A stretch of DNA of 64,000 bases. Source: Agrobacterium tumefaciens_K. Lineage in GTDB: Bacteria; Pseudomonadota; Alphaproteobacteria; Rhizobiales; Rhizobiaceae. The position numbers and the translations under genes were made by a program. Under the pieces are notes generated by a model. The model was not told the DNA's origin and ran no database searches. It saw nothing but the letters and a program-made list of their open reading frames with translations. This document shows, piece by piece, positions 1-8,271 of the stretch. The stretch is taken from NCBI RefSeq assembly GCF_031801495.1, contig NZ_JAOEGC010000002.1:806001-870000 (forward strand), written 5' to 3'. Every line of letters starts with the position of its first letter. Position 1 is the stretch's first letter.

Positions 1-1
1 G

Positions 2-1408
2 TTCGGTTCCGAGCGCGCCATCGAGGCGGCGGTGCTGTATCTTGTGGCGCATTCGCTGTTCAAGGGCGCACTGTTCATGGTCGCCGGTATCATTGACCAC
101 GAAACCGGAACCCGCGACGTGAGGAAACTGGGTGGGCTTCGCAAGGCCATGCCGATCACCTTTGCCGCGGCACTCGGCGCGGCCATCTCCATGGCCGGAC
201 TGCCGCCGTTCTTCGGCTTTCTTGCCAAGGAAGAAATCTATTATGCGCTTGCTCATGGCGATCCGCGCAGCGTGCTGTTTACCGGCGTCGCGATTCTTGG
301 CAATGCGCTGATGTTTGCCGTGGCTTTTGCCGTCGCCCTCAAACCTTTCCTCGGCCAGCCGGTGAAAACCCCGAAACACGCCCATGAAGGTCCGGTGCTG
401 CTCTGGCTCGGGCCAGTGCTGCTGGCGGTCAAGGGGCTGACCATCGCGCTCTTTTCGGGCGCGGCACATTTTTACGTGTCGAGCCCGATGGCAAGCGCCA
501 TCGCCGCAAAACCGCGCACGGTGGATATCTCGCTTGTGCCGCATATCGGCGTTGCGCTCGGCCTGTCCCTGCTGACGGTCGCCATCGGTGTCATGATCTA
601 CTCCAAGCTTGATACGGTGCGCGGCCTGACCGCCCGCTCGCTCGAAGCCATGGGGCCGGGGCCGGACAGGGGCTTTGATGTCTTCATCTCCGCTTTGGTG
701 AAGGTGTCGTTCCATCTGACGCGTTTCCTTCAGCCGGGGCGGCTGGAGTTCTACGTCACCGCCACATTCGCGGTCGTGGCTGTTGCGCTGCTTGCGCCGC
801 TGTTCATCTATGACGAGCTTCCGGCCATGCCCGCCTGGCCGCAGGATGTGCTCATCCACGAGCTGACCTTCGTCGTCATCGCCGTTGCCGGTCTGGTGGC
901 GGTATTGACGGCGACAAGCCGCCTCACGGCCATCATCGCGCTCGGCATTCAGGGTTTTGCTGTCGCCGTGATCTTCCTGCTGTTCGGCGCGCCCGATCTG
1001 TCGTTCACGCAGTTCATGGTTGAAACACTGTCGGTCGTCATCCTTACCCTCGTCATGACGCGGCTTCGCCTGTCGCCGTCCGATCATCGTGGCCTTGGCC
1101 AGAAGCTGCTTGACAGTACCATTGCCATCGCCTGCGGCACTGGCTTCGCGTTGTTCCTGCTGCGCGCCACGCAGGTCAGTTTCGACAATCGCCTGACGGA
1201 TTTCTATAACGCCTATTCGAAGATCATCGCCCACGGCGCAAATGTTGTAAACGTCATCATCGTCGACTTCCGTGGTACGGATACGCTGGGCGAGATCGCG
1301 GTGGTGATGATTACCGGCCTTGCCATCCTGGCGCTGATCCGCATCCGTCCCGCCGCCGTCAGGGTGGAGAAGCCCGCGAAAACGCCGAAGAAGGGAGCCC
1401 GCGCATGA
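2..1408 (+). CDS. mnhA: Mrp/Mnh cation:proton antiporter subunit A, C-terminal part
   Basis: This is the 3' part of the large MnhA/MrpA/PhaA subunit; the reading frame is open at the left edge, so the true start lies outside the window. MrpA resembles the proton-pumping NuoL-type subunits of complex I and works in a multi-subunit inner-membrane complex that exchanges Na+ or K+ for protons. About 469 codons are visible. They include the NuoL-like stretch AAVLYLVAHSLFKGALFM at the very start, a DUF4040-type membrane segment (FLLFGAPDLSFTQFMVE), and the conserved MrpA tail VNVIIVDFRGTDTLGE followed by a last membrane helix. The stop overlaps the mnhB start by 4 bases, implying translational coupling. 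Family assignment is firm; the transported ion cannot be read from sequence. Confidence 0.95.
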   Translation, partial: FGSERAIEAAVLYLVAHSLFKGALFMVAGIIDHETGTRDVRKLGGLRKAMPITFAAALGAAISMAGLPPFFGFLAKEEIYYALAHGDPRSVLFTGVAILGNALMFAVAFAVALKPFLGQPVKTPKHAHEGPVLLWLGPVLLAVKGLTIALFSGAAHFYVSSPMASAIAAKPRTVDISLVPHIGVALGLSLLTVAIGVMIYSKLDTVRGLTARSLEAMGPGPDRGFDVFISALVKVSFHLTRFLQPGRLEFYVTATFAVVAVALLAPLFIYDELPAMPAWPQDVLIHELTFVVIAVAGLVAVLTATSRLTAIIALGIQGFAVAVIFLLFGAPDLSFTQFMVETLSVVILTLVMTRLRLSPSDHRGLGQKLLDSTIAIACGTGFALFLLRATQVSFDNRLTDFYNAYSKIIAHGANVVNVIIVDFRGTDTLGEIAVVMITGLAILALIRIRPAAVRVEKPAKTPKKGARA

Positions 1409-1824
1409 ACACGCTGATCCTGCGCACCGTCGCCCCCGTCATCACCAGTCTCATGGTGCTGTTTTCCATCTTCGTATTGCTGCGCGGCCATAACGAGCCG
1501 GGTGGCGGCTTCATCGGCGGGCTGATCGCGGTATCGGCGCTGGCCATCTACGGCATCGCTTACGGCGTCGTGGCGGTCAGGCGCGCCATCGTCTTTCATC
1601 CGCTGTCGATTGCCGGCGCAGGTCTGTTGCTGTCGCTGCTCTCCGGCGTCGTGTCGATTGCCGTTGGCGTACCCTTCATGACCGGTCTGTGGATCTATCC
1701 CGAAATTCTGGGCGTCGAGATACCGCTGTCCACCGTCATGTCCTTCGATGTTGGCGTCTATCTTGTCGTGGTGGGCGCCATCACCTCCATTGCGCTTGCG
1801 CTGGAAGAAAGGGAGAGCGACTGA
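1405..1824 (+). CDS. mnhB: Mrp/Mnh antiporter subunit B
   Basis: A 139-residue hydrophobic protein with the MnhB signature HNEPGGGFIGGL near residue 30 and about four predicted membrane segments. MnhB is a structural subunit of the Mrp complex and is needed for cation/proton exchange. It overlaps mnhA by 4 bases at its start and mnhC by one base at its end (TGATG), so it sits inside a coupled operon. Its length fits the family, and it is a separate gene here rather than fused to subunit A as in some rhizobial pha systems. Confidence 0.95.
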   Translation: MNTLILRTVAPVITSLMVLFSIFVLLRGHNEPGGGFIGGLIAVSALAIYGIAYGVVAVRRAIVFHPLSIAGAGLLLSLLSGVVSIAVGVPFMTGLWIYPEILGVEIPLSTVMSFDVGVYLVVVGAITSIALALEERESD

Positions 1825-2201
1825 TGGAAGCGATCTTCTCCATTCTCGTCGGCATCTTCTTTTCGGTGGCGATCTATCTTATGCTGTCGCGCCACAGCAT
1901 CCGCATCCTGCTCGGCATCGCCGTTCTCGGCAATGCGGTGAACCTTTTGCTGTTCACGGCGGGAAGGCTGACGCGCGAGGTGCCGCCGATCATTCCCGCC
2001 GGTATGGATGCCTTGCCGGCCGGTACGGCCAACCCCTTGCCGCAGGCGCTGATCCTGACGGCGATCGTCATTTCATTTTCCTTCTTCTGCTTCCTTCTCG
2101 TCCTGACATGGCGCGCCTTTCAGGAACTGAACACCGACGATACGGACGAGATGCGCACCGCAGAACCCGCAGGCGAGCCCTTGCCGCCGCTCGGTTACTG
2201 A
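1824..2201 (+). CDS. mnhC: Mrp/Mnh antiporter subunit C
   Basis: A 125-residue NuoK-like subunit with three hydrophobic segments, including IRILLGIAVLGNAVNLLLF, and the family segment PLPQALILTAIVISFS. The start was placed at the ATG that overlaps the mnhB stop; a longer frame upstream reads through mnhB and is not protein-like. The C-terminal tail is acidic and polar. It belongs to the same coupled operon as its neighbours and is expected to form the membrane core together with subunits A and D. Confidence 0.95.
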   Translation: MEAIFSILVGIFFSVAIYLMLSRHSIRILLGIAVLGNAVNLLLFTAGRLTREVPPIIPAGMDALPAGTANPLPQALILTAIVISFSFFCFLLVLTWRAFQELNTDDTDEMRTAEPAGEPLPPLGY

Positions 2202-2222
2202 GCGGCACGGGGACAGACAGAC

Positions 2223-3791
2223 ATGGCTTCACCGACCACCACCGTCATTTCCGATCTCTCCGTCGCGCTTGTCATGGACAGGGTGCCGCTGGCCGACTGG
2301 CTGGTCATTTTGCCGATTGCGCTGTGCATCGGCACGGGCGCCGTGCTGATGATGCTGCGCAAATCCATCCGCCTGCATGCGACGATTGCGATTTACTCGC
2401 TTGGCCTTCTGGTGTTCCTGAACGCGGCGCTTCTGCGCAAGGTCGTGTCCGACGGGCCGTTCACCATGGTCATGGGCCGCTGGCTGCCTCCGTTCGGCAT
2501 CGCCTTCACCGCCGACCTGACGGGCGTACTTCTGGCCTTGGCGGCATCGATTGTTGCTTTCGCAGCTGCCATCCACGCCAGCGCGGATATCGACAACAGC
2601 GGACGCCGCTACGGTTTCTTCCCGTTCCTGATGCTCTTGATGGCGGGCGTCAACGGTGCATTCCTGACGGGTGATATCTTCAATCTCTACGTCTGGTTCG
2701 AGGTGCTGCTGATATCGTCCTTCGGCCTCATCGTGCTCGGCTCGACACGGGAGCAGATCGACGGCGCGCTGAAATACGCCATCCTGAACCTTATCGGCAC
2801 GACGCTGTTCCTGATCTCGGTCGGGTATCTCTATGCCATCTTTGGCACGCTCAACATGGCCGATATCGTGGTGAAGGCAACGGAGTTGCGCGCCACCGCC
2901 CCGCTGATGACGCTGGCCACCCTGTTTGCGCTGGCCTTTGCCATGAAGGCGGCTGCGTTTCCGGTGAATTTCTGGCTGCCTGCATCCTATCACACGCCGC
3001 GCATCGTCGTGTCGGCGCTGTTCGGCGGCCTGCTCACCAAGGTCGGCATCTATTCTCTCCTGCGCGTCATGGTCATGCTGTTTCCGGTCGAGAGGGAGGA
3101 GCTGAGCCTCGTCATCGCCGTGTCCGCAGTGCTGACCATGGTGCTGGGCGCGATGGGCGCGCTCGCCCAGAACGATATCCGCCGTATGCTGGGTTACATC
3201 GTCATTTCCGGCATAGGTTACATGATGGCGGGTGTGGCCATCGGAACGCCGGCCGGCATTGGCGGCGCGATCTTCTACGCCCTGCATTCGGTGGTGCTGA
3301 TGACGGCGCTCTATCTCGTCGCCGGTCATGCCGCGCGCCTGGGTGGCGGCTGGACATTGTCGGCGCTTGGCGGTCTCTACAGGCGTGCGCCGTGGTTTTC
3401 GGCGGCTGCACTGGCGCTGTTCTTCGCCGGTTCGGGCCTGCCGCCGTTCTCGGGCTTCTGGCCGAAGGCTGTTCTGGTCAAATCCGCACTCGATATCGGC
3501 GCATGGTGGCTGGCGGCGGGTATTCTCCTGTCCGGTTTCATTGCCACGATTGCCTTCGGGCGTTTTTTCCTGCTGTGTTTCTGGCGGCCGCACGTCACGG
3601 AGCCTTCCGTCCCGTCGGTACCGGCACCCAAGCCGCCATCCTTTGCACCTGTTGTCATCCTGACCGCGCTGGTGGTGTTCTTCGGGCTGTTCCCGCAGAC
3701 ATTGCTCGATCTCAGCCAGCAGGCGGCGGACGGGCTTGCCGATCCTGCCCTTTACATCCAGTCCGTCTTTCCGAAGGGGGGCAACCCATGA
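2223..3791 (+). CDS. mnhD: Mrp/Mnh antiporter subunit D
   Basis: A 522-residue polytopic membrane protein of the NuoM/NuoN-like proton-antiporter family. Diagnostic stretches are GDIFNLYVWFEVLLISS near residue 150, MKAAAFPVNFWLPASYHTP near residue 240, and QNDIRRMLGYIVISGIGY near residue 320. The charged residues in these segments are those expected of the proton path. The 21-base gap after mnhC contains an AG-rich stretch (GGGGACAGACAG). The stop overlaps the start of mnhE. Length and motifs are normal for the family. Confidence 0.95.
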   Translation: MASPTTTVISDLSVALVMDRVPLADWLVILPIALCIGTGAVLMMLRKSIRLHATIAIYSLGLLVFLNAALLRKVVSDGPFTMVMGRWLPPFGIAFTADLTGVLLALAASIVAFAAAIHASADIDNSGRRYGFFPFLMLLMAGVNGAFLTGDIFNLYVWFEVLLISSFGLIVLGSTREQIDGALKYAILNLIGTTLFLISVGYLYAIFGTLNMADIVVKATELRATAPLMTLATLFALAFAMKAAAFPVNFWLPASYHTPRIVVSALFGGLLTKVGIYSLLRVMVMLFPVEREELSLVIAVSAVLTMVLGAMGALAQNDIRRMLGYIVISGIGYMMAGVAIGTPAGIGGAIFYALHSVVLMTALYLVAGHAARLGGGWTLSALGGLYRRAPWFSAAALALFFAGSGLPPFSGFWPKAVLVKSALDIGAWWLAAGILLSGFIATIAFGRFFLLCFWRPHVTEPSVPSVPAPKPPSFAPVVILTALVVFFGLFPQTLLDLSQQAADGLADPALYIQSVFPKGGNP

Positions 3792-4264
3792 GCCTCTATG
3801 TCGTGCAATTGCTGTTCGTGATCGTCTGGGTGGCCGTGAGCGGCAGCCTGACGCTGGCCAACATCCTGTTCGCGCTTCTCGTCTCGACGCTGGCGCTGGG
3901 CCTTATCCGCCACCAGATACCCGGCGGCGGCATTTACTGGCTGCGGCTGTTTCGCGTGCTGTCGCTGGTGCTGCTGTTCTTCAAGGAACTGGCGCTGTCC
4001 GCGTGGAAGGTGGCCGTGATGGTCGTCAGGCCGAAGCTCGATGTGAAACCCGGTATCTTCGCCTATCCGCTGACGGTGACGAGCGACTTCGAGATCACGC
4101 TGCTCGCCAATCTCATCACCCTCACTCCGGGTACGCTTTCCGTCGATGTCTCGGCCGACCGCAAGACGCTCTACGTTCATGCGATAGACTGCGGGGATAT
4201 CGAGGCGACCCGTAACGATATCCGCAACGGTTTCGAAAAGAAGATCATGGAGGCGTTTCGCTGA
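3788..4264 (+). CDS. mnhE: Mrp/Mnh antiporter subunit E
   Basis: A 158-residue MnhE protein. An N-terminal membrane region is followed by the soluble family signature ITLLANLITLTPGTLSVDV and a C-terminal YVHAIDC segment. The ATG at this position overlaps the mnhD stop by 4 bases and is preceded by a strong purine-rich site (AAGGGGGG). A longer in-frame extension upstream lies inside mnhD and was discarded. MnhE is an accessory membrane subunit that stabilises the Mrp complex. Confidence 0.93.
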   Translation: MSLYVVQLLFVIVWVAVSGSLTLANILFALLVSTLALGLIRHQIPGGGIYWLRLFRVLSLVLLFFKELALSAWKVAVMVVRPKLDVKPGIFAYPLTVTSDFEITLLANLITLTPGTLSVDVSADRKTLYVHAIDCGDIEATRNDIRNGFEKKIMEAFR

Positions 4265-4647
4265 TGACGCCCGAACTGCTTGTTTCCGCCACCACAATAC
4301 TGGCGTCCGGTCTTCTGTCCGTCGCCTTTCTGCTGACGGTCTACCGCGTCGTGGTCGGACCGACGCTTCCCGACCGCATCATCGCGCTCGACATGCTGGT
4401 CGGCATCGCCATCGGCTTCATCGCCGTTATCGCCATTCGCACCGGCTTCAATCTCTATGTCGATATTGCCATCGCGCTCGGTCTGGTCGGTTTTCTGGCG
4501 ACCGTCGCCTTCGCCCGCTTCGTGCTGTCGCGTGGGCCTGATGGGCGAAGCAGGGGGAGGGCGTTCCTCGATGGGGAAAAGGCTTCCGATGTTGCGTCAG
4601 ACGGGCGCGACAAACCGAAGAACGGCAAGACAAGGGGCAGAAACTGA
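4264..4647 (+). CDS. mnhF: Mrp/Mnh antiporter subunit F
   Basis: A 127-residue protein with three membrane segments and the MnhF signature VVGPTLPDRIIALDMLVG near residue 30. The last 35 residues are charged and extend beyond the usual length of about 90 residues for this subunit. The gene overlaps mnhE and mnhG by one base each (TGATG arrangement). Subunit F is a small structural component of the antiporter, and the extended tail is the only unusual feature. Confidence 0.93.
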   Translation: MTPELLVSATTILASGLLSVAFLLTVYRVVVGPTLPDRIIALDMLVGIAIGFIAVIAIRTGFNLYVDIAIALGLVGFLATVAFARFVLSRGPDGRSRGRAFLDGEKASDVASDGRDKPKNGKTRGRN

Positions 4648-4982
4648 TGGGCTGGATTGTTGCTGTTCTCGTGGCGCTTCTGATGATATCGGGTGCCGCC
4701 TTTTCGCTGGTGGCCGCCGTTGGGATCAACCGCCTGCCGGATCTCTATACGCGCATGCACGCTGCCTCGAAGGCGGGTACGGTCGGCTCCGGCCTGCTGC
4801 TGCTTGCCGTTGGCCTCCACTCCATGGAACTTTCAACTCTGGCGCGATCTCTGGCGGGTTTTCTGTTCTTTGTTCTGACCGCGCCAGTTTCCGCACATCT
4901 TCTTGCAATTGCGGCTCACAAGGCAGGTTATTCGCTCGACAAAAACTCGGTTGTCGATGATTTAAAGAAAATGCAAAGTTGA
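4647..4982 (+). CDS. mnhG: Mrp/Mnh antiporter subunit G
   Basis: A 111-residue MnhG/PhaG protein and the last gene of the operon. The signature GINRLPDLYTRMHAASKAGT begins near residue 28 and is followed by two further hydrophobic segments. Length matches the family. It is followed by an AT-rich gap with a long inverted repeat, consistent with the end of the transcription unit. Confidence 0.94.
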   Translation: MGWIVAVLVALLMISGAAFSLVAAVGINRLPDLYTRMHAASKAGTVGSGLLLLAVGLHSMELSTLARSLAGFLFFVLTAPVSAHLLAIAAHKAGYSLDKNSVVDDLKKMQS

Positions 4983-5413
4983 AATCATCCCAAATAATCA
5001 CGGGTACTTATTTTTGATTATGTCACGCGTCATTATTTTATTACCCGTGATTTTTTGTATTCCAATTAGACTGTTTTGAACTGGAAAAGCGGCAAATAGC
5101 AATTTGACTTTCGTTGTTTTAATGTTATCCAAAACAAGTGTAAGATTGCTGATCGCGGTTTGCATTATATCTCTTCGTAGTCAGGTTAGGCATTTTATTG
5201 ATGGCTAAACTGTGGCCCAACTGGTCATTGCTGTCTGTGTTGCTAGCCAAATGTCAAATCGCGCACAAATAAGATCCGGTCTTTCGCCTGAAATCTAGGG
5301 GTAGGTTTCATGTTGGTTTCAACGCGGCGAAGGTTGGGGGGATCGGGTAACTTCACATCGCTCGAAGCGGCGTTATTGTTGCTTCTAGAGGTAAATGAAC
5401 AGGAGATACTTAA
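4983..5413. other. AT-rich intergenic region upstream of ros/mucR
   Basis: This 431-base gap is much richer in A and T than the genes around it and has no convincing reading frame. Its left end holds a long inverted repeat (4996-5052). The rest probably carries the promoter and leader of the downstream zinc-finger regulator; Ros/MucR proteins bind AT-rich DNA and repress their own genes, which fits this composition. I could not fix a single promoter by eye. Confidence 0.5.
4996..5052. terminator. Long inverted repeat after mnhG, possible terminator
   Basis: AATCACGGGTA at 4996-5006 pairs perfectly with TACCCGTGATT at 5042-5052. The loop is 35 bases and AT-rich, and the right arm runs into TTTTTTGT. 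The long loop is unusual for an intrinsic terminator, so a regulator-binding dyad is an alternative. Confidence 0.4.
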
Positions 5414-5842
5414 ATGACGGAAACTACATACGGTAACGCCCAGGATCTGCTGGTCGAACTGACTGCGGATATTGTGGCTGCCTATGTTAGCAACCACGTC
5501 GTTCCGGTAACAGAACTTCCCAGCCTCATCTCGGATGTCCATACGGCACTCAGCGGCACATCTGCACCCGCATCGGTAGCGATCAATGTCGAAAAGCAGA
5601 AGCCTGCCGTTTCGGTTCGCAAGTCGGTACAGGACGATCATATCGTTTGTCTTGAGTGCGGCGGTTCGTTCAAATCGCTCAAGCGTCATTTGACGACGCA
5701 TCACAGCATGACGCCTGAGGAATACCGCGAGAAGTGGGATCTGCAGGTCGACTATCCGATGGTTGCGCCAGCCTATGCCGAGGCGCGTTCGCGTCTCGCA
5801 AAGGAAATGGGTCTGGGCCAGCGCCGCAAGTCCAGCCGCTAA
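5414..5842 (+). CDS. ros: Ros/MucR family zinc-finger transcriptional regulator
   Basis: A 142-residue Ros/MucR protein, a bacterial C2H2-like zinc-finger DNA-binding regulator. In Agrobacterium, Ros represses virC/virD and ipt; in rhizobia, MucR controls exopolysaccharide, motility and the cell cycle. The finger is visible as Cys79-x2-Cys82 followed by FKSLKRH and His92, His96 and His97, then the conserved SMTPEEYREKW helix and a basic C-terminus (QRRKSS). The N-terminal half is the oligomerisation region. The ATG follows an AGGAG-containing site (ACAGGAGATACTTAA). It is preceded by a long AT-rich region and followed by a clear terminator, so it is probably monocistronic and autoregulated. 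Whether ros or mucR is the better symbol depends on the species. Confidence 0.93.
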   Translation: MTETTYGNAQDLLVELTADIVAAYVSNHVVPVTELPSLISDVHTALSGTSAPASVAINVEKQKPAVSVRKSVQDDHIVCLECGGSFKSLKRHLTTHHSMTPEEYREKWDLQVDYPMVAPAYAEARSRLAKEMGLGQRRKSSR

Positions 5843-5885
5843 GGCTGGGCCTGTCCGACAGGTTGCAACGCAGGCACATGATAAG

Positions 5886-5917
5886 AAGCCGGTCATTTGA
5901 CCGGCTTTTTTGTTTTT
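5886..5917 (+). terminator. Intrinsic terminator of ros/mucR
   Basis: AAGCCGGTCA at 5886-5895 pairs perfectly with TGACCGGCTT at 5898-5907 and is followed by a T-rich tract (TTTTTGTTTTT). This is a textbook rho-independent terminator 44 bases after the stop codon. Confidence 0.9.
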
Positions 5918-6083
5918 CAATGTTTGGATGCAGGTGGCAATAGAGGAAAAAAATCCTTTATCGGTGACGCTTTCCCCTTAAAATATAATAAAAACAAACC
6001 TCTTTCTTCGGGGTCAAAAATGGGGCTTCCACGGATCGTTGTTCGGGTATATGAATTAATTCCTATTAACAGAGGAGTTGCAC

Positions 6084-6518
6084 ATGCCTTCGGAGACGTC
6101 TTTCCTGCTTTCCGCTGACCGGGTGTCTATGCCGGCCATGCATGCAACAGGCCGCCCGTGGCTTGCTGCCATCGGTAACCAGAACCGCAGACGTGCGATT
6201 TCTCCCGTTTGCAGGCTGGTGCGCCAGCTGACAGGTGAAATGGCATTGCTGGCAGGAGAGCGTTCGTTGCCGCGCCGGGATCTGCGTCGCACCGATTGCC
6301 ATATCCGCCAGATCGCCATGTATGTCTGCCATGTCGGGCTGGGTATCTCCATGTCGGATATCGGCCCCTGCTTTGGTCGTGATCGCACCACCGTCAGTCA
6401 TGCCTGCCAGGTGGTCGAGGATCGTCGCGACGAGCCTGCCTTCGATGAGTTCGTCGCTTCCGTGGAACGACTGGCAGCTAGCATCGTGCATGTCATGAAA
6501 GGCAGCCCTGATGAATGA
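6084..6518 (+). CDS. DnaA domain IV-like helix-turn-helix protein
   Basis: A 144-residue protein whose middle (residues 70-115) resembles the DNA-binding domain IV of DnaA: RQIAMYVCHVGLGIS is followed by DIGPCFGRDRTTVSHAC, which parallels the DnaA signature around GRDHTTVxHA. The AAA+ ATPase part of DnaA is absent, so this cannot be the initiator itself. It is more likely a DNA-binding regulator, possibly able to recognise DnaA-box-like sites. ATG 6084 was preferred to the upstream TTG at 6078 because AGAGGAG lies at 6071-6077. A TATAAT hexamer at 5984-5989 is a candidate -10 element. The end overlaps the DUF6456 gene by 8 bases. Function is inferred only. Confidence 0.75.
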   Translation: MPSETSFLLSADRVSMPAMHATGRPWLAAIGNQNRRRAISPVCRLVRQLTGEMALLAGERSLPRRDLRRTDCHIRQIAMYVCHVGLGISMSDIGPCFGRDRTTVSHACQVVEDRRDEPAFDEFVASVERLAASIVHVMKGSPDE

Positions 6519-7332
6519 CATCAAGCATGCACCAGCCGATCCCGATCTGCTGCGACTGCTCCGTGTTCTTGCAAAAGGTGCCGTCAATTCCGTCACCGAC
6601 GGCAACGAATTTCTTCTGTCGCCACGCGATGCACCGGGTACTGCGAAGCGTTTCCAGGCCGCAACGATAGGGCATGCCGTTTCAGCCGGTCTGATCGTGA
6701 AAAGGGGCGATAGCCTTCATCCGGCCGAACCTCTGTTACCGTTCCTGAAACGTGCGATGCTGAAAGAAAGGGACGAGGCTTTTCAGGAGCAGCACCGCGT
6801 TTCGCAGACGGTGAGCGTGGATCTCGACGGTCATGCGCATATGGCCCGTCGTAACATTCTATCGTCTCCTCTGGCGGCGCTGTCGCGGTTGAAGGAGCGG
6901 AGCGGTGATGCTTTTTTTCCGGCCGATGCGCTGGAGGCGGGGGAGCGTCTGGCGGTCGATTTCCATCGCGGCCATCTGAGCCCGCGCATCACGGCATCAT
7001 GGGAGCCGCGCCTTGCCAGGCGCACCAAAGGCGAGGCCGGCGGTGCAGCTGATATCACCGACACCGCGATGTCGGCACGCCTGCGCTTTACACATGCAGC
7101 AGACGCAATGGGACCGGAACTCTCCGGCGTCGCCATCGATGTCTGCTGCTTCGAGAAAGGTCTGGAAATGGTCGAGCGGGAGCGTCAATGGCCCGCCCGG
7201 TCGGCAAAGCTGCTGCTGCGGGCGGCGCTGCTGACGCTCGCCCGGCATTATGCCCCGGAGCCACGCGCCGCAAGGCGCACCAGCCATCATTGGGGTGCTG
7301 ATGGCTACCGTCCGTCGATGGAGAAGGGCTGA
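6511..7332 (+). CDS. DUF6456 domain protein, putative DNA-binding
   Basis: A 273-residue protein that I recognise as the DUF6456 family of Rhizobiales. The N-terminal 75 residues (LLRLLRVLAKGAVNSV to KRGDSLHPAEPL) look like a winged-helix-type segment. The C-terminal half contains the conserved block around LARRTKGEAGG through CCFEKGLEMVERERQWP and ends in a basic stretch. It overlaps the DnaA-domain-IV-like gene by 8 bases, so the two are probably translated together and may act in the same process. No enzymatic motif is visible and the role is unknown. Confidence 0.75.
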   Translation: MNDIKHAPADPDLLRLLRVLAKGAVNSVTDGNEFLLSPRDAPGTAKRFQAATIGHAVSAGLIVKRGDSLHPAEPLLPFLKRAMLKERDEAFQEQHRVSQTVSVDLDGHAHMARRNILSSPLAALSRLKERSGDAFFPADALEAGERLAVDFHRGHLSPRITASWEPRLARRTKGEAGGAADITDTAMSARLRFTHAADAMGPELSGVAIDVCCFEKGLEMVERERQWPARSAKLLLRAALLTLARHYAPEPRAARRTSHHWGADGYRPSMEKG

Positions 7333-7334
7333 GA

Positions 7335-7751
7335 TCAGGCGGTGAGAAGCCGCGCCTCGCTGCGGATGCGATTGACCATCGAGCGCAGGCCGTTGGCGCG
7401 TTGCGAGGACAGATGCTCGACAAGGCCGATCTTGTTGAATACCTCGATGGCATCGAGAGCGGCGATTTCAGATGCCTTTTTTCTCGAATAGACCGCCAGC
7501 ACAATGGCGACGAGGCCACGTACGATATGCGCGTCGGAATCGCCCTCGAAGGTCATGACCGGATCGTTGGCGCCATCGCGGTGGCTGACCAGCCAGACCT
7601 GACTGGCGCAGCCCTGCACCTTGTTGTCGGCGGTGCGCTTGTCTTCGGCAAGCTCCGGCAGCGCCTTGCCCAGTTCGATCACGTAGCGATAGCGGTCTTC
7701 CCAGTCATCGAGGAAGGAAAAATCGTCAAGGATCGTGTCAAGCGAGGTCAT
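7335..7751 (-). CDS. sufE: SufE cysteine desulfurase-stimulating protein
   Basis: A 138-residue SufE protein. SufE accepts sulfane sulfur from the cysteine desulfurase SufS and passes it to the SufBCD scaffold during Fe-S cluster assembly in the cytosol. The catalytic cysteine is Cys48 in the motif VQGCASQVW. Other family landmarks are FLDDWEDRYRYVIELG near the N-terminus and GLVEHLSSQRANGL near the C-terminus. Length is normal. It is convergent with the DUF6456 gene, separated by only 2 bases, and stands alone with no suf operon nearby, which is common for sufE in Rhizobiaceae. Confidence 0.95.
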   Translation of the reverse strand: MTSLDTILDDFSFLDDWEDRYRYVIELGKALPELAEDKRTADNKVQGCASQVWLVSHRDGANDPVMTFEGDSDAHIVRGLVAIVLAVYSRKKASEIAALDAIEVFNKIGLVEHLSSQRANGLRSMVNRIRSEARLLTA

Positions 7752-7845
7752 CGGTATCCGCCAATAGTGGTCTATGCTGCACCATATAGGCCAAGCGTGG
7801 CGGAAATTGAACCATGTGTCGCGGGAAAATCCACTGTGCGCCGGA

Positions 7846-8271
7846 TCAGAGGGCAGGGCGCTTCTGCGGCAGGGGAATGATAGTGCCGGTCTTCAACGTA
7901 TCGGCGTCCTTGGGAGGTTCGTTGCTGGTGAGAGGGGTTTCGGCGCGCTCGGCCTCGGCTTTGATGGCGGCTGCGACGGCATCCGGCGTCTCTTCGGTGG
8001 CAAGCTGGGCATCGATCAGCTGGTACGCGACCTTTGCGCCTTCACGGGCCCGTTCACCCAGAGCATGGAAGGTTTCCGCACCCTTGACGCAGACGTCCGG
8101 CTTTTCCGCGCAGATCGCGCTGACATAACGGTAGGCGTCGCCAGCCGCCGAAACGGCGCTGGTGATGTCGAATGTAGACGGTTCCTTCGATGCCTCGTTG
8201 CCGCCGCCGAAATAGGACAGCGCCACCAGCACCAGCGAAAACCAGAATGTTCCTTTAATCAGAAACCACAT
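7846..8271 (-). CDS. DUF5330 small membrane-anchored protein
   Basis: A 141-residue protein with one N-terminal membrane segment (FLIKGTFWFSLVLVALSYF) and a mainly helical, Ala/Glu-rich exported or cytosolic part containing two cysteines near residues 54 and 61. It matches my recollection of the rhizobial DUF5330 family. The C-terminus ends in a basic Pro-rich tail (IIPLPQKRP). It lies upstream of sufE on the same strand with a 94-base gap. No function is known to me. Confidence 0.7.
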   Translation of the reverse strand: MWFLIKGTFWFSLVLVALSYFGGGNEASKEPSTFDITSAVSAAGDAYRYVSAICAEKPDVCVKGAETFHALGERAREGAKVAYQLIDAQLATEETPDAVAAAIKAEAERAETPLTSNEPPKDADTLKTGTIIPLPQKRPAL

